Of a stretch of DNA of 60,654 nucleotides, positions 7,012-15,731 are shown piece after piece (position 1 is the stretch's first letter; every line of letters starts with the position of its first letter). A model generated the notes under the pieces. The model saw only the letters and a list, made by a program, of their open reading frames with translations. It was not told the DNA's origin and ran no database searches. The DNA comes from JBQTHP01 sp052389755. GTDB taxonomy: Bacteria; Pseudomonadota; Gammaproteobacteria; Steroidobacterales; Steroidobacteraceae. The position numbers were made by a program, and so were the translations under genes. The stretch covers positions 1-60,654 of the forward strand of contig JBQTHP010000006.1 of the NCBI GenBank assembly GCA_052389755.1, given 5' to 3'.

Positions 7012-8889
7012 TCAGCTTACCGGCGTCAATCTCATCAACAACCGGGCGGTCTTCAAGTCACCGCTCGCACCGTCGAAGTGGCCGGTCGCGGTCAGGCCCA
7101 CGGCCCTGGCACCGGCGAGCTTCTCTGCGAGTTTCGCCTGAAACTCCGCGAAGTCCGCGAATACCTCGACCGTTCCGGCCATGGCGATCGCAAAGCTGCC
7201 CCGCCGCTCGCCGTCGGGCACGAACCGCACCGGCGTCGAGAGCGTCGTGATGTCGATCAGTCGCGGGCCGATCACGATGTGATGGCGTGGCCCGATCTCG
7301 GGGTTCGAGGCATCGAGCACGAGCCCGCTCGAGTTCATGCTCGAGAAAGGCGCGCTGGTGCCGCTCTCACCCCAACCGATCACGCACACGGCCAGGACTT
7401 CCTCGAAGCCCACGATCGTGCGGCCCGTGAAGTCGGGCGGCGCGGCGCCGAATGGCGTCACGAAACCAAACACGCGGGCCGGCGAGCCTTCCGGCACGCG
7501 ATCGAGGCCGAGATTGCCGGTGGCCACCTCATAGTTGTGAGGATCGGCGTCCGTCGCCGTGCTCGCACCCGTGCCTGCGAAATCGAATGCGGCCGCCCGA
7601 TGTCGATCGATCGCGTGCAGGTCCAGAGTCAGGTTGCCTGGATTCGCCGATTTGACGAGCCCGAACAGGCGCGTGAGATGCAATCGGACGCGCCCCTCCG
7701 TTGCGTCGAGCGTCACGCGCTCGGTTGTGTCGGCGGCGGACGCCTGCCCGAACGCATGGATCGACTGGCCGACGGAGATCGCCTCCTCTCCCAGACTGTC
7801 GCCGCGCTCGCCGTCCTTCGTGACCTTTGTATTGGGCCCAACGGTCACGGTCGCGTCGCCGCGCATGAACTTCACGCTGCCGTCGCGCCGCACCACGGTC
7901 ACGCCGCGCACGCGCAGATCGTCACCGGTGCGCGCGATGACGTTGCCGTGGATTACGTCGAACTGCGGGCTCTCGAGGCTCGTGCCCGCGTGTACGCGCT
8001 GGGCCGTAAACGTCCTGCTCTGCAGGTCGAATGAGCCGAAAGCCGCAGTCGGCGTGCCCTCCGGCTTCAGCGCCAGCGCGGCCAGGCCGGCGGCACCCGT
8101 ATACGTCGTGCCGTCGATTTCCCACGCGGTACCTGCGGTCGTATGCACGACGAACCTGCCGTGGCGCGCTGTGCGGTGATGGAACGGTCTGAGCTCGATC
8201 GTATAGGTGCTCGCCGCCTGATCGACGCTGACCAGCGGGCCGCGGACCCGGAATTCGCGGCTGTCGACGGGCTCCACCGACGCGACGATGAACGTGTCCA
8301 CTCTCACCGGCACCGGATCGACGTTCAGATCGCCGACGGTGTTGGACGCCGCCAGGTCGAAATCCAGCTGCAGGAAAGCGGGCCGGCCGGGCGCGATGAC
8401 GAGGTGATTGCGATTGTCGAGCCTGATGTCGAGATCGACGACGCCGACGACGTTGCCGGACGCATCCACGGCTCGCGCAGCCTTCGGTTGCCCACCGACG
8501 TCGACGCTGATTTCCGCGTTCGTGTAGTCGAGGCGGATGCTGCCCTCGACATACGCGCCGTTGGGGACCGTTGCCGCGGTGACGAATTCCGAGAGCTCCA
8601 CGAGCTGGGAAAAGTCCACTCGCTGCTCGACCGGCAGCACCTCGACGACGGCGCCGCTGGCTTTCCTCAAGGTGAGAGAAACGACATCGACCGTGTAGCT
8701 GAGAAAGTCACCGTCGGCGTCGGTCAGCCCGACGAGTGCAGTGCCGCAAGAGCTCGCGTCACAGCCAGTCGGTGCGGGAGAAGGAAGATTCGCGTTTCCG
8801 CCGGACGCTGCCCCGCCGCCGCAACCGGCGAGGGATAGCAACAGTGCAGCGGCTGGGGCCGCGAGGACCCGGAATAGTGATCGCGTCAT
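7012..8889 (-). CDS. large lipoprotein with DUF4382 and DUF5666-like repeats
   Basis: A 625-residue exported lipoprotein: the signal ends in the lipobox SLAGC (Cys23), followed by a Gly/Ser/Pro linker. Residues 45-210 resemble DUF4382 (GTALVGLTDADGDFLSYTVDVVSLTLRKASGAVVEVLP and DFSQLVELSEF). The remainder is beta-rich and resembles DUF5666-type repeats (VRGPLVSVDQAASTYTI, VRGVTVVRRDG, GQSIHAFGQ, VEVFADFAEFQAKL). These families are cell-surface or periplasmic with no known activity. It converges on aceK and diverges from the DUF2905 gene. Confidence 0.85.
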   Translation of the reverse strand: MTRSLFRVLAAPAAALLLSLAGCGGGAASGGNANLPSPAPTGCDASSCGTALVGLTDADGDFLSYTVDVVSLTLRKASGAVVEVLPVEQRVDFSQLVELSEFVTAATVPNGAYVEGSIRLDYTNAEISVDVGGQPKAARAVDASGNVVGVVDLDIRLDNRNHLVIAPGRPAFLQLDFDLAASNTVGDLNVDPVPVRVDTFIVASVEPVDSREFRVRGPLVSVDQAASTYTIELRPFHHRTARHGRFVVHTTAGTAWEIDGTTYTGAAGLAALALKPEGTPTAAFGSFDLQSRTFTAQRVHAGTSLESPQFDVIHGNVIARTGDDLRVRGVTVVRRDGSVKFMRGDATVTVGPNTKVTKDGERGDSLGEEAISVGQSIHAFGQASAADTTERVTLDATEGRVRLHLTRLFGLVKSANPGNLTLDLHAIDRHRAAAFDFAGTGASTATDADPHNYEVATGNLGLDRVPEGSPARVFGFVTPFGAAPPDFTGRTIVGFEEVLAVCVIGWGESGTSAPFSSMNSSGLVLDASNPEIGPRHHIVIGPRLIDITTLSTPVRFVPDGERRGSFAIAMAGTVEVFADFAEFQAKLAEKLAGARAVGLTATGHFDGASGDLKTARLLMRLTPVS

Positions 8890-8965
8890 GGCTTTAAGGC
8901 CTCTGTGACCTGTTCAAGCCTCCAACGCAGGCGTACCCCTCGCGTTGACACGGGGTGTGAGGCGC

Positions 8966-8986
8966 AGGCTGTAAGCTGTCGGCTTC
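8966..8986. repeat. heptamer repeat abutting a start codon
   Basis: Three 7-bp units (AGGCTGT, AAGCTGT, CGGCTTC) end one base before the ATG of the DUF2905 gene at 8988. Closely related heptamers form the large element at 44489-44584. A TTGACA hexamer at 8945-8950 could be a -35 box, but no good -10 is spaced correctly. Confidence 0.5.
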
Positions 8987-8987
8987 G

Positions 8988-9188
8988 ATGAACCGCCTCC
9001 TCGTCATCCTCGGTACGGCGCTGATCCTGATCGGCATTGCGTGGCCGTGGGTGAAGCGGTTGCCGCTGTTCCGGCTGCCGGGCGATATCGTCGTCGATCG
9101 TCCGGGCTTCAAGTTCTTCTTTCCGATCGCGACGATGCTGCTCGTGAGCGTCGTGGTGTCGCTCATCGCGTGGCTGACGCGGCGGTGA
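8988..9188 (+). CDS. DUF2905-family small inner-membrane protein
   Basis: A 66-residue protein with two hydrophobic segments (LLVILGTALILIGIAWPWV and FFPIATMLLVSVVVSLIAWL). They flank the conserved LPLFRLPGDIVVDRPGFKFFFP motif that defines DUF2905. The family is a small two-pass membrane protein of unknown function found widely in bacteria. It stands alone between two minus-strand genes. Confidence 0.93.
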   Translation: MNRLLVILGTALILIGIAWPWVKRLPLFRLPGDIVVDRPGFKFFFPIATMLLVSVVVSLIAWLTRR

Positions 9189-9198
9189 CGTCGGGCGC

Positions 9199-9915
9199 TT
9201 AGTCGACGGAGCGAACGAGCCGAAGAACGCGCAGATCGCTGCCGCGGATGCGAGCGAACGCGTCGCCGTCGAAACCGTGCTCGGCGACGGCGGATGCCGT
9301 CGCGGCTGGTGCGCAGAACTGCGGCCGCAGCAATTCGAGCGCCAGCAATCGCCCGCAGTAGACCGCGGTTGCTTCCGGCGCCACGGGCTCGAGCTCGCCG
9401 CATCGCCGCCAGTCGGTAACGCAGGCCGCCACCGGAGCGGACAGTTTCCAGTCTCGGACGAGACGCGCAGCGCAAGCCGCCGTCTCGAGCGACGACAATC
9501 GGGAACGCGAAGGTGCGTCGAGCCGTGCGCCGCTCCGGGCTTCGGAACGCGCGAGATTCCGCAGCATCCACGCATCGCCGACGCGATGCAGGAGCCCGCC
9601 GAGACTCGCCACGCCGATCGATGCGCCGCTCACCCCGCAGAGGAGCTCCGCATACGCGGCGGTGGCGAGAGATTCGTGCCAGAGAGCGAGAGCTTCCCGC
9701 TCACGGCCGGGCGCGCTGAAGAGACCCTCGCGCAGCTCATCGAGCGCGCCTCGGCCCACAGAAGTGCCTGCGACTGCGAAAATTCCGCGATCGAGGTCGG
9801 CCGCGAGTCGGCTCAGACACGCCGGCGCCGACGGCGTGCGGGCAATGCTCGAGGCGACCGACGAGGCGATCTCGTGCTGTACGGGCAGCGTACCGTTGAC
9901 GTGCATGCGAGCCAT
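9199..9915 (-). CDS. HDOD-domain-like protein
   Basis: A 238-residue protein without membrane segments. The centre (SLATAAYAELLCGVSGASIGVASLGGLLHRVGDAWMLR) follows the HDOD pattern, in which a helix is followed by GLLHDIG; here the His-Asp dyad reads His-Arg, so metal binding is probably lost, as in HDOD proteins generally. HDOD proteins are signalling scaffolds. The N terminus has no recognisable domain. It lies 78 bp downstream of the PLP enzyme gene on the same strand. Confidence 0.6.
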   Translation of the reverse strand: MARMHVNGTLPVQHEIASSVASSIARTPSAPACLSRLAADLDRGIFAVAGTSVGRGALDELREGLFSAPGREREALALWHESLATAAYAELLCGVSGASIGVASLGGLLHRVGDAWMLRNLARSEARSGARLDAPSRSRLSSLETAACAARLVRDWKLSAPVAACVTDWRRCGELEPVAPEATAVYCGRLLALELLRPQFCAPAATASAVAEHGFDGDAFARIRGSDLRVLRLVRSVD

Positions 9916-9993
9916 GCTCGCGGCGCGGGCGCAATACGTAAAGCGCCCCAGCGGGGAATCGCTACACAGTTCACGCTCCGTTCGTTACGCGGT

Positions 9994-11160
9994 TCACACT
10001 CCGGCGAGCGCCTGCCCTACATCGTCGAGAAGATCGTCCGGGTGCTCGAGGCCGATCGACAGCCGCACGGTGCCTTCCGTGATGCCGGACAGGCGCAACT
10101 GCTCGGGCGTCAGGTCCCGCCCGCCCATCATCTGCGGCGCGACGACGAGCGACTCGGTAGCACCGAGACTCGCGGCGAGCGCGAACAGCTTCAGACTTTC
10201 GGCGAACCGCCGTCCCGCCTCCGCACCGCCGCGCAGATCGAAGCTCACGATCGTGCCGAAATCGCGCATCTGCGCGCGTGCGAGCTCGTGCTGTGGGTGA
10301 CCGGGGAGGCCCGGGTAGTGCACTTTCGCGACCGCCGAGTGCGAGGCCAGCAGCTCCGCAATCCGCATCGCGCTCGTGCTCTGCTCGCGGTAGCGGACGA
10401 AATACGTCTTGAGCCCACGCTGAATGAGAAACGCCGCGTGCGGATCGAGTGCGGCGCCGAGCGCCCCGAAGTCCGCGCGCATGCCGCGAATGAGCTCGGC
10501 GCCGGCGATCACGGCGCCGCCCATGACATCGCCGGTGCCGGAAGCGTACTTCGTCAGACTGTGGACGAACACGTCGATGTCGTACTCCCCGTGCTGGTGA
10601 AAGCCGGCGAAGGTGTTGTCCATCACCGTGAGCGCACCGCGCGCGCGCGCGAGGCGCGTCAGCGTCGGAATATCGGCGATCTTCGTGACGGGATTGGTCG
10701 GGCTCTCGAAGAAGACCATGCGCGTCGGCTGCGCCGCGAGCACCCGCTCGACCGCCGGCACGTCCTCGATCGAGAGGAGCGTGTGCGCGACGCCGAAGCG
10801 TCCGAGGAGCCGGCGGATCAGGTACAGCGTGGGCTTGTAGGTCTCGACGAAGCACACGATGTGATCGCCGCGCTTCGTCAGCGCGATCAGCGTCTGCGCG
10901 ATGGCGTTCACGCCCGAGGCGGTGACCAGGCAGTCGTCGCGCCCCTGCAGCTCGGCGAGCAGCAGCTCGAGCTGGCGCGTCGTGGGATTCGATGCCCGGG
11001 CGTAGAAGAAGCCGGCGCGCTCGCCGCGAAAGCTGCGAAGGGTCTCTTCGACGCTCTCGAACTCGAATTTGACGCTCTGATAGATCGGCGCGACGATCGG
11101 CCGATTGTCCGGCGGCACCTCGACCGCCGGCGGATGGTTGACGCGCGTCTCCTTCTTCAT
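9994..11160 (-). CDS. Cys/Met-metabolism PLP enzyme (cystathionine gamma-synthase/lyase type)
   Basis: A 388-residue protein beginning at the ATG at 11160, which has a strong GGAGGT ribosome site; upstream in-frame starts are not needed. It is a fold-type I PLP enzyme: GFFYARASNPTTRQLELLLAELQG at the start, VMDNTFAGFHQ with the PLP-ring Asp, and the Schiff-base lysine in HSLTKYASGTGDVMGG. The C terminus has the family GTVRLSIGLEHPDDL. The exact reaction (gamma-synthase, gamma-lyase or sulfhydrylase) cannot be separated by eye. Its start is 4 bp from the stop of the aminotransferase gene, so the two form one operon concerned with sulfur amino acids. Confidence 0.88.
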   Translation of the reverse strand: MKKETRVNHPPAVEVPPDNRPIVAPIYQSVKFEFESVEETLRSFRGERAGFFYARASNPTTRQLELLLAELQGRDDCLVTASGVNAIAQTLIALTKRGDHIVCFVETYKPTLYLIRRLLGRFGVAHTLLSIEDVPAVERVLAAQPTRMVFFESPTNPVTKIADIPTLTRLARARGALTVMDNTFAGFHQHGEYDIDVFVHSLTKYASGTGDVMGGAVIAGAELIRGMRADFGALGAALDPHAAFLIQRGLKTYFVRYREQSTSAMRIAELLASHSAVAKVHYPGLPGHPQHELARAQMRDFGTIVSFDLRGGAEAGRRFAESLKLFALAASLGATESLVVAPQMMGGRDLTPEQLRLSGITEGTVRLSIGLEHPDDLLDDVGQALAGV

Positions 11161-11164
11161 ACGT

Positions 11165-12319
11165 TTACCTCCGCCCGAATTCGACGAGCCGTGCGGCCGC
11201 ATCGAGCAGCGTCTCATCGCGCTTGGCGATGCACAGGCGCAGGTAGCGCAAACGCGGCGGTGCGCGATAGAAAGGCGACAGCGGAATCGTCGCGAGTCGC
11301 GCCTCATCGATCAGACGATCGGCGAATGCAAGATCGTCTTCGTCAGAAATCCGCTCGTAGCCGAGAAGCTGAAAGTAGGTGCCCTGCGCAGGCGGCAACT
11401 CGAAGCGGCTGCCCGCGAGCGCGTTGCGGAGCAGGTCGCGCTTGGCCTGAAAGAACCGCGCAAGTCCCTGCCAGCTCTGCGGCTTCTCCTCGAGATATCT
11501 CGCGATCGCCTGCTGCAGCGGATGCACCACGCTGAAAGTGTTGAACTGGTGCACCTTGCGCAGCTCGCGCGTGTGCTCGGCCGGTGCAACGCAATAGCCG
11601 ATGCGCCAGCCGGTGGCGTGCAGCGTCTTGCCGAACGAGAACACCGCGAAGCTGCGCGCGCGCAGCTCCGGATGCGCGAGGACCGAGGCGTGCGAGCGGC
11701 CGTCGAAGACCACGTGCTCGTAGACCTCGTCCGACAGCACGGCGATGGGCCGATCGCGGATCAGCCCCGCGAGCGCATCGAGATCGCCGGACGTCGCGGT
11801 GGTGCAGGCGGGATTGTGCGGCGAGTTCACGATGACGAGCCGTGTACGCTGCGTGAGCGCACTTCGCACGCGGTCCCAGTCGTACCGAAACGCCGGCGGC
11901 TCGAGCGGAATGCGCACGCAGCGCCCGCCCGCAAGGCGCACCGCCGGCTCGTACGAATCGTAGGCCGGATCGAACACGATCACCTCATCGCCCGGCGCCA
12001 CCACGGCCTGGATCGCCGAGTACAGCGCTTCGGTAGCACCTACGGTCACGGTGATCTCCGGTTCCGGGTCGACGGAGATGTCGTAGCCGAGCTTCAGTTT
12101 GCGGGCGATCTGCTCGCGCAGCGCGATCACGCCTTCCATGGGCGCGTACTGGTTGTAACCGGCGTGCATCGCCGCGGCGACCAGCTCGGTGAGGCGCGGA
12201 TCGATCTCGTAGTCCGGAAATCCCTGTCCGACGTTGAGCGCGCCGAGCTCGCGCGCACGGCGGGACATGACCGTGAAAATGGTCGTGCCCACGTCGGGCA
12301 GCTTGCTCTTGAGCGTCAT
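11165..12319 (-). CDS. aminotransferase class I, methionine aminotransferase (YbdL-like)
   Basis: A 384-residue protein starting at the ATG at 12319. It begins KSKLPDVGTTIFTVMSRRARELGALNVGQGFPDYEIDP, typical of methionine/kynurenine aminotransferases of the YbdL group. PLP residues are seen in NSPHNPACT, LSDEVYEHVVFDG and the Schiff-base lysine segment SFGKTLHATGWRIGY. The C-terminal Arg that binds the substrate carboxylate is in LRLCIAK. It is followed at once by the Cys/Met-metabolism PLP gene. Divergent start codons of this gene and the BNR gene are only 30 bp apart. Confidence 0.9.
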   Translation of the reverse strand: MTLKSKLPDVGTTIFTVMSRRARELGALNVGQGFPDYEIDPRLTELVAAAMHAGYNQYAPMEGVIALREQIARKLKLGYDISVDPEPEITVTVGATEALYSAIQAVVAPGDEVIVFDPAYDSYEPAVRLAGGRCVRIPLEPPAFRYDWDRVRSALTQRTRLVIVNSPHNPACTTATSGDLDALAGLIRDRPIAVLSDEVYEHVVFDGRSHASVLAHPELRARSFAVFSFGKTLHATGWRIGYCVAPAEHTRELRKVHQFNTFSVVHPLQQAIARYLEEKPQSWQGLARFFQAKRDLLRNALAGSRFELPPAQGTYFQLLGYERISDEDDLAFADRLIDEARLATIPLSPFYRAPPRLRYLRLCIAKRDETLLDAAARLVEFGRR

Positions 12320-12349
12320 CGGTCGTCCTTCGGTTATCCTTCCGCATCT

Positions 12350-13462
12350 ATGGCCGGCACGCTCTGGATCGGAACGCGGAAAGGGGCCTTCCTCTTGCGC
12401 CCGGATGCGCGGAACGGGAGCTGGAGGGTCAGCGGCCCGCAGTTCCTCGGGCACATTATTCACCACATCGTCCAGGATCCGCGCGATCGGAAGACGCTTC
12501 TGATGGCGGCCAAGACCGGTCACCTGGGTCCGACGGTATTCCGCTCCGGCGATCGCGGCAGAACGTGGCGCGAAGCCTCGCGGCCCCCCGCCTTCCGCGA
12601 GGCGGCGGCGGGTGAGCAGCCCCGCTCGGTCGACCGCGTGTTCTGGCTCACTCCCGGCCATGCGAAGGAACGCGGCACGTGGTACGCCGGCAGCGCGCCG
12701 GCCGGGCTGTTTCGCTCCGAGGACGGCGGCGATCACTGGGATCCGGTTGCCGGCTTCAACGACCATCCGATGCGGCGCGAGTGGGCACCGGGCAACGCCA
12801 CTCCGGATGGGGAGTTTCTGCACTCGATGCTCGTCGATCCGCGCGATGCGAAGCATCTCTATCTCAGCATCTCGGTCGGCGGCGTATTCGAGTCGACGGA
12901 TGGGGGCCGCGACTGGGCGCCGTTGAACGAGGGTTGTGACGCCGACTTCCTGCCCGACGCCAGCGTGCCGTTCGGACACGACCCGCATTGCGTCGTCATG
13001 CATCCGCTGCAGCCCGATCGGCTCTATCAGCAGAATCACTGCGGCATCTATCGCCTGGATCGTCCCCAGCGCCGCTGGACGCGCATCGGCAAGGGCATGC
13101 CGGCGAAGGTCCGCGACATCGGATTTCCGATCGTGCTGCATCCCGCCGACCCGGATACGGCCTGGGTCCTTCCGATGGACGGTACCGAGGTGTGGCCGCG
13201 CACTTCCGTCGAGGGCAAACCGGCCATCTACGTCACGCGCAATGCCGGCCGAAGCTGGCAGCGCCTCGATCGAGGGCTGCCGCGCTCGCAGGCGTGGCTG
13301 ACGGTTCTGCGACAGGCCATGTGCGCCGATGGCGGCGCGCGGCCGAGTCTTTACTTCGGTACGACCGGCGGCGAGGTGTGGGCAGGCCGGAACGCCGGCA
13401 CTTCATGGCGCTGCATCGCCCGGCATCTGCCCGAAGTCTATTCGGTGACTCACGCGAGCTGA
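12350..13462 (+). CDS. BNR/sialidase-like repeat protein (beta-propeller)
   Basis: A 370-residue protein starting at the ATG at 12350. Several BNR/Asp-box-like motifs are present: SGDRGRTWREA, SEDGGDHWDPV, STDGGRDWAPL, TRNAGRSWQRL, GRNAGTSWRC. Spaced about 50-60 residues apart, they predict a six- or seven-bladed beta-propeller. No signal peptide is seen, so it is probably cytoplasmic. Sialidase activity should not be assumed: many BNR proteins are unrelated in function. It is 5 bp upstream of a ThiS/MoaD-like gene and appears to be the first gene of that operon. Confidence 0.85.
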   Translation: MAGTLWIGTRKGAFLLRPDARNGSWRVSGPQFLGHIIHHIVQDPRDRKTLLMAAKTGHLGPTVFRSGDRGRTWREASRPPAFREAAAGEQPRSVDRVFWLTPGHAKERGTWYAGSAPAGLFRSEDGGDHWDPVAGFNDHPMRREWAPGNATPDGEFLHSMLVDPRDAKHLYLSISVGGVFESTDGGRDWAPLNEGCDADFLPDASVPFGHDPHCVVMHPLQPDRLYQQNHCGIYRLDRPQRRWTRIGKGMPAKVRDIGFPIVLHPADPDTAWVLPMDGTEVWPRTSVEGKPAIYVTRNAGRSWQRLDRGLPRSQAWLTVLRQAMCADGGARPSLYFGTTGGEVWAGRNAGTSWRCIARHLPEVYSVTHAS

Positions 13463-13467
13463 CGACG

Positions 13468-13734
13468 ATGAGCTGCACGATCAGGGTTGCGAGCCCGCTG
13501 CGCTCTTATACGAACGGGGCGCCGAGCGTGCAGGCGATCGGTGCGACCCTCGAGGACATTCTCGCGGACCTCGACCGACGTTTTCCCGGCATGCGGTTTC
13601 GAATGGTGGACGAGCAGCGCCGCATTCGTCCGCACATGCGCCTGTTCGTGAATACGCGCGAAGCAAAGGAGCTGTCCGCGCCTGTGAGTGCCGGGGATGA
13701 GATCCATCTCATCTGCGCGCTGAGCGGAGGCTGA
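13468..13734 (+). CDS. MoaD/ThiS-family sulfur-carrier protein
   Basis: An 88-residue protein with a ubiquitin-like fold pattern. It starts TIRVASPLRSYTNGAPSVQAIGATLEDILADL and ends GDEIHLICALSGG. The terminal Gly-Gly is what an E1-like enzyme adenylates and converts to a thiocarboxylate. The next gene, 3 bp downstream, encodes exactly such an enzyme. The acceptor (molybdopterin, thiazole, cysteine or another) is not shown; there are no moa or thi genes nearby. Confidence 0.93.
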   Translation: MSCTIRVASPLRSYTNGAPSVQAIGATLEDILADLDRRFPGMRFRMVDEQRRIRPHMRLFVNTREAKELSAPVSAGDEIHLICALSGG

Positions 13735-13737
13735 ACG

Positions 13738-14877
13738 GTGCCTCTGTCGCCGCAGGAGCGTGAGCGCTACAGCCGTCACCTGGCGCTGGCGGAGATCGAT
13801 GTCGCAGGCCAGGAGAAGCTGCGCGCTGCGCGCGTCCTCGTGATCGGCGTCGGCGGCCTGGGATCACCGGCGGCGCTGTACCTGGCGGCAGCCGGCGTCG
13901 GAACGCTCGGCCTCGTCGACTGCGACGACGTCGAGCTCTCCAATCTGCAGCGCCAGGTGCTGTTCGACACCGCCGCCATCGCACGGCCCAAGGTCGAAGC
14001 CGCGCACGAGCGGCTGCTTGCGCTCAATCCCGAGATCACCGTGGTCCCGCACGCTGTAGAGCTGCGTGCGAACAACGTGAAAGCGATCCTCGCGCAGTAC
14101 GACGTGGTGCTCGACGGCACCGATCGCCTCGCGACGCGCTATCTCGTCAACGACGCCTGCGTGATGCTGCGCAAACCGCTCGTGTCGGCCGCGATTCACC
14201 GCTTCGAGGGACAGGCGATGACGTACGTCCCCGGCCGCGGTCCGTGCTACCGCTGCCTGTTTCCGGAAGTCCCCGAAGGGCTCGTGCCGAACTGCGCACA
14301 GGCCGGCGTGCTCGGCGTGCTGCCCGGAGTGCTGGGCGCGATCCAGGCGACCGAAGCGATCAAGCTCATCGTCGGCGCCGGAGAGCCGCTCATCGGGCGC
14401 TTGCTTACCTACGACGCGCTCGACCTGCGCTTCAGCGAGCTGCGATTCGAGAAGCGCGAAGACTGCGCGGTGTGCGGCCCGCGTCCCACTATCACCGCGC
14501 TCACCGACGCGCCGGCCGCCTGCGGCGCGGATGAGCTTCGCCGCGTGCGCCGGTTGGGCGCCGCGGAGCTCCACGCGCTGCTCGCCGATGCCGATTCCGG
14601 CCGGCTGCTCCTCGTCGATGTGCGTGAGCCCCGGGAATTCGCCGTGGCCCACCTCGCCGGCGCGACGAACATTCCGGTCGGAGAAGTGCAGCGCCGCCTC
14701 GATGAGATCCCGCGGGACAGGACGCCCGTGTTCATCTGCCGCAGCGGAACGCGAAGCATCGCGGCGTGTGGATTCGCGATGCGCGCGGGCATCGATGCAC
14801 CGGCACATCTCGAGGGCGGCCTCCTCGCCTGGGCCGCCGAAGCGGACCCGACCTTCAGGGTCGCCGCGGCGGGGTGA
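13738..14877 (+). CDS. MoeB/ThiF-type E1 enzyme fused to a rhodanese domain (MoeZ-like)
   Basis: A 379-residue protein with a GTG start. Residues 1-245 are an E1-like adenylyltransferase: ATP site GVGGLG at 37-42, the Asp-rich VDCDDVELSNLQRQ loop, and zinc-binding CYRC and CAVC pairs. Residues 270-375 form a rhodanese domain with active-site Cys334 in CRSGTRS. It would adenylate the sulfur carrier encoded immediately upstream and pass sulfur from the rhodanese cysteine to its C-terminal glycine. The fusion makes activation and sulfur transfer possible in one protein. Confidence 0.94.
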   Translation: MPLSPQERERYSRHLALAEIDVAGQEKLRAARVLVIGVGGLGSPAALYLAAAGVGTLGLVDCDDVELSNLQRQVLFDTAAIARPKVEAAHERLLALNPEITVVPHAVELRANNVKAILAQYDVVLDGTDRLATRYLVNDACVMLRKPLVSAAIHRFEGQAMTYVPGRGPCYRCLFPEVPEGLVPNCAQAGVLGVLPGVLGAIQATEAIKLIVGAGEPLIGRLLTYDALDLRFSELRFEKREDCAVCGPRPTITALTDAPAACGADELRRVRRLGAAELHALLADADSGRLLLVDVREPREFAVAHLAGATNIPVGEVQRRLDEIPRDRTPVFICRSGTRSIAACGFAMRAGIDAPAHLEGGLLAWAAEADPTFRVAAAG

Positions 14878-14893
14878 CGCCCCCTCGCGATGC

Positions 14894-14939
14894 TTGATTA
14901 AGGTCGTTAGCGTCGTATAATGATGCTAACGCTCTTAAT
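14894..14939 (+). promoter_or_regulatory. AbiE-like operon promoter inside a long dyad operator
   Basis: A -35 box TTGATT (14894-14899) and a perfect -10 box TATAAT (14916-14921) are 16 bp apart. The promoter sits in a two-part dyad: ATTAAG (14897-14902), GTTAGC (14906-14911), GCTAAC (14925-14930), CTTAAT (14934-14939). Both half-site pairs are perfect inverted repeats with matching 3-bp gaps. Repressor binding would cover both promoter boxes. AbiEi antitoxins are known to repress their own operon by binding inverted repeats; here the binding protein is inferred. Confidence 0.78.
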
Positions 14940-14954
14940 TATAGGTCCCAACCC

Positions 14955-15731
14955 GTGCCCTCCCTCGCACAAACCCGCGATGAGTTTCAGCAGCGCCTGC
15001 TGACTTACCTCTTTCGCAGCGGCGAAGGAGCCGGCCTCGTGCTGAAGGGCGGCGGCGCCATGCGCGTGCTGACGGAGAGCGCCCGCTTCACCAAAGATCT
15101 GGATTTCGACCATGATCCGCGCCGGCCTCTGGCAAGTTTGCAGAAAACTGTACGAGAAGCCATCGAGCGTGCACTGCGCGCCGCTGGACTGACGAACACC
15201 AGCATCAGCGAACCGAAGCAGACCGACACCGTGGCGCGCTGGAAAGTGGGCGGGTACACAGACTCGGGCGAAGAGCTTCGACTTACGATCGAAGTCTCGC
15301 GCCGCCGCACGCCCGACCTCGAGCACGTGCTGAAGCTCCCCGCACAGCTCTCCGATCGCACGCTTCCGCGCGTATATGTGAGCGTATACGACGAACAGGC
15401 TCTGCTGGAAAACAAGCTCGCGGCGCTGCTGGACGAGAAGCGAAACGCACCGCGGGACATCTATGACCTCGAGCTTCTGCTTGCGCGCGGAACGTGTCCC
15501 GGTCGCGACGCCGTTACACGTCTCGAGAAGCGCACCGGTGATCTGGTGCGGCGCATGTCGCAGAAGCTTGACCTCATGCCCTGGCCGCTGTTCCGCGACG
15601 AAGTGTTGCCCGCGCTGCCGCAGGAGATGCGCGCGAACATCGACGATGATGAGTATCTGGCCATGAAGCTGCGGCTTCTGCAGGCACTCGAGCGATGCAT
15701 GGGCGCATCTTCGAAGGCGTCTCCCTCATGA
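14955..15731 (+). CDS. AbiEii-type nucleotidyltransferase (type IV toxin family)
   Basis: A 258-residue protein, GTG start. The N-terminal half has the DUF1814/AbiEii nucleotidyltransferase signature LKGGGAMRVLTESARFTKDLDFD, with the glycine loop and Asp-x-Asp metal site. The later ENKLAALLDEKRNAPRDIYDLELLL is the conserved Lys/Arg...RDxYDL segment. AbiEii toxins transfer nucleotides to RNA targets and mediate phage abortive infection in characterised cases. It precedes, rather than follows, the likely antitoxin gene and overlaps it by 4 bp. Confidence 0.88.
   Translation: MPSLAQTRDEFQQRLLTYLFRSGEGAGLVLKGGGAMRVLTESARFTKDLDFDHDPRRPLASLQKTVREAIERALRAAGLTNTSISEPKQTDTVARWKVGGYTDSGEELRLTIEVSRRRTPDLEHVLKLPAQLSDRTLPRVYVSVYDEQALLENKLAALLDEKRNAPRDIYDLELLLARGTCPGRDAVTRLEKRTGDLVRRMSQKLDLMPWPLFRDEVLPALPQEMRANIDDDEYLAMKLRLLQALERCMGASSKASPS

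Noticed and set aside
11105..12349. N-terminal extension of the BNR protein upstream of 12350
   Set aside because: The extension is antisense to the aminotransferase; the propeller begins at the ATG at 12350.
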